Part shown: positions 6,691 to 6,731 of the stretch, piece by piece
Position numbering within the stretch: position 1 is the first letter of the stretch
How the letters are laid out: each line of letters starts with the position of its first letter
NCBI GenBank assembly: GCA_900762125.1
Contig: CAAFFL010000068.1
Coordinates: forward strand, 1-6,731
DNA length: 6,731 nucleotides
DNA from: an uncultured Prevotella sp.
GTDB lineage: Bacteria > Bacteroidota > Bacteroidia > Bacteroidales > Bacteroidaceae
Direction: 5' to 3'
Program-made: the position numbers and the translations under genes
The notes under the pieces: generated by a model
Database searches by the model: none
What the model saw: only the letters and a program-made list of their open reading frames with translations
What the model was told of the DNA's origin: nothing

Positions 6691-6731
6691 AGATCGGAAG
6701 AGCGTCGTGTAGGGAAAGAGTGTAGATCTCG
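6691..6731. other. Illumina TruSeq adapter sequence at contig end (not genomic)
   Basis: The last 41 bases start with AGATCGGAAGAGCGTCGTGT and continue through AGGGAAAGAGTGTAGATCTCG. This is the reverse complement of the Illumina TruSeq universal adapter, with no mismatch that I can see from memory of that sequence. It is untrimmed library sequence, so the genomic part of the window ends at 6690, within the region upstream of fusA2. Confidence 0.98.

Noticed and set aside
1..6731. CRISPR arrays, insertion sequences, tRNA or rRNA genes, phage or defence modules
   Set aside because: No regularly spaced repeats, terminal inverted repeats with transposase, tRNA-like folds or known defence domains were seen on either strand.

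Overview
The window looks like chromosomal DNA of a Bacteroidales bacterium, perhaps a Prevotella-like or other GC-rich gut or rumen lineage. Three things support this. Two intergenic regions carry the Bacteroidetes-type promoter (TTTG, 20 bp, TAnnTTTG-like). No start codon has a Shine-Dalgarno sequence, and A/T-rich DNA sits upstream instead. The elongation factor encoded here has all the hallmarks of the EF-G2 (FusA2) type known from Bacteroides. Genus is inferred only. The genes are GC-rich with many G/C third positions, and the gaps between them are AT-rich.

Layout: (1) 2-793 (+) is the 3' part of an FtsX/LolC-E/MacB-type ABC transporter permease, cut by the window edge. (2) 794-912 is a regulatory gap with a near-perfect promoter inside a cluster of repeated TGCA(C)AAA words. 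(3) 913-2577 (+) and 2683-4347 (+) are two tandem, closely related acyl-CoA synthetases (AMP-forming adenylating enzymes) of exactly the same length, 554 aa. They are separated by 105 bp holding a hairpin with a T-tract. (4) 4346-4384 is a strong hairpin terminator with A- and T-tracts on either side, serving both converging transcripts. (5) 4403-6562 (-) is a 719-aa EF-G paralogue. (6) 6563-6690 is its leader and promoter, with a dyad directly upstream of the -33 box. (7) 6691-6731 is not biological: it matches Illumina TruSeq adapter sequence left on the contig end.

The synthetases would activate a fatty or other carboxylic acid as its CoA thioester through an acyl-adenylate, and the pair looks like a duplication with later divergence of the substrate region. 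The EF-G paralogue is the most interesting gene. Its P-loop and ribosome-contacting domain IV tip are intact, but the catalytic histidine of the DxPGH motif is serine, the NKxD motif is NQLD, and domain IV has an insertion of about 26 residues. This fits the GTP-hydrolysis-independent EF-G2 reported in Bacteroides thetaiotaomicron, used for slow, energy-sparing translation during carbon starvation. I see no functional link between EF-G2 and the synthetases beyond adjacency, and no mobile element, CRISPR array, tRNA or rRNA. I did not find a clearly novel multi-gene system.
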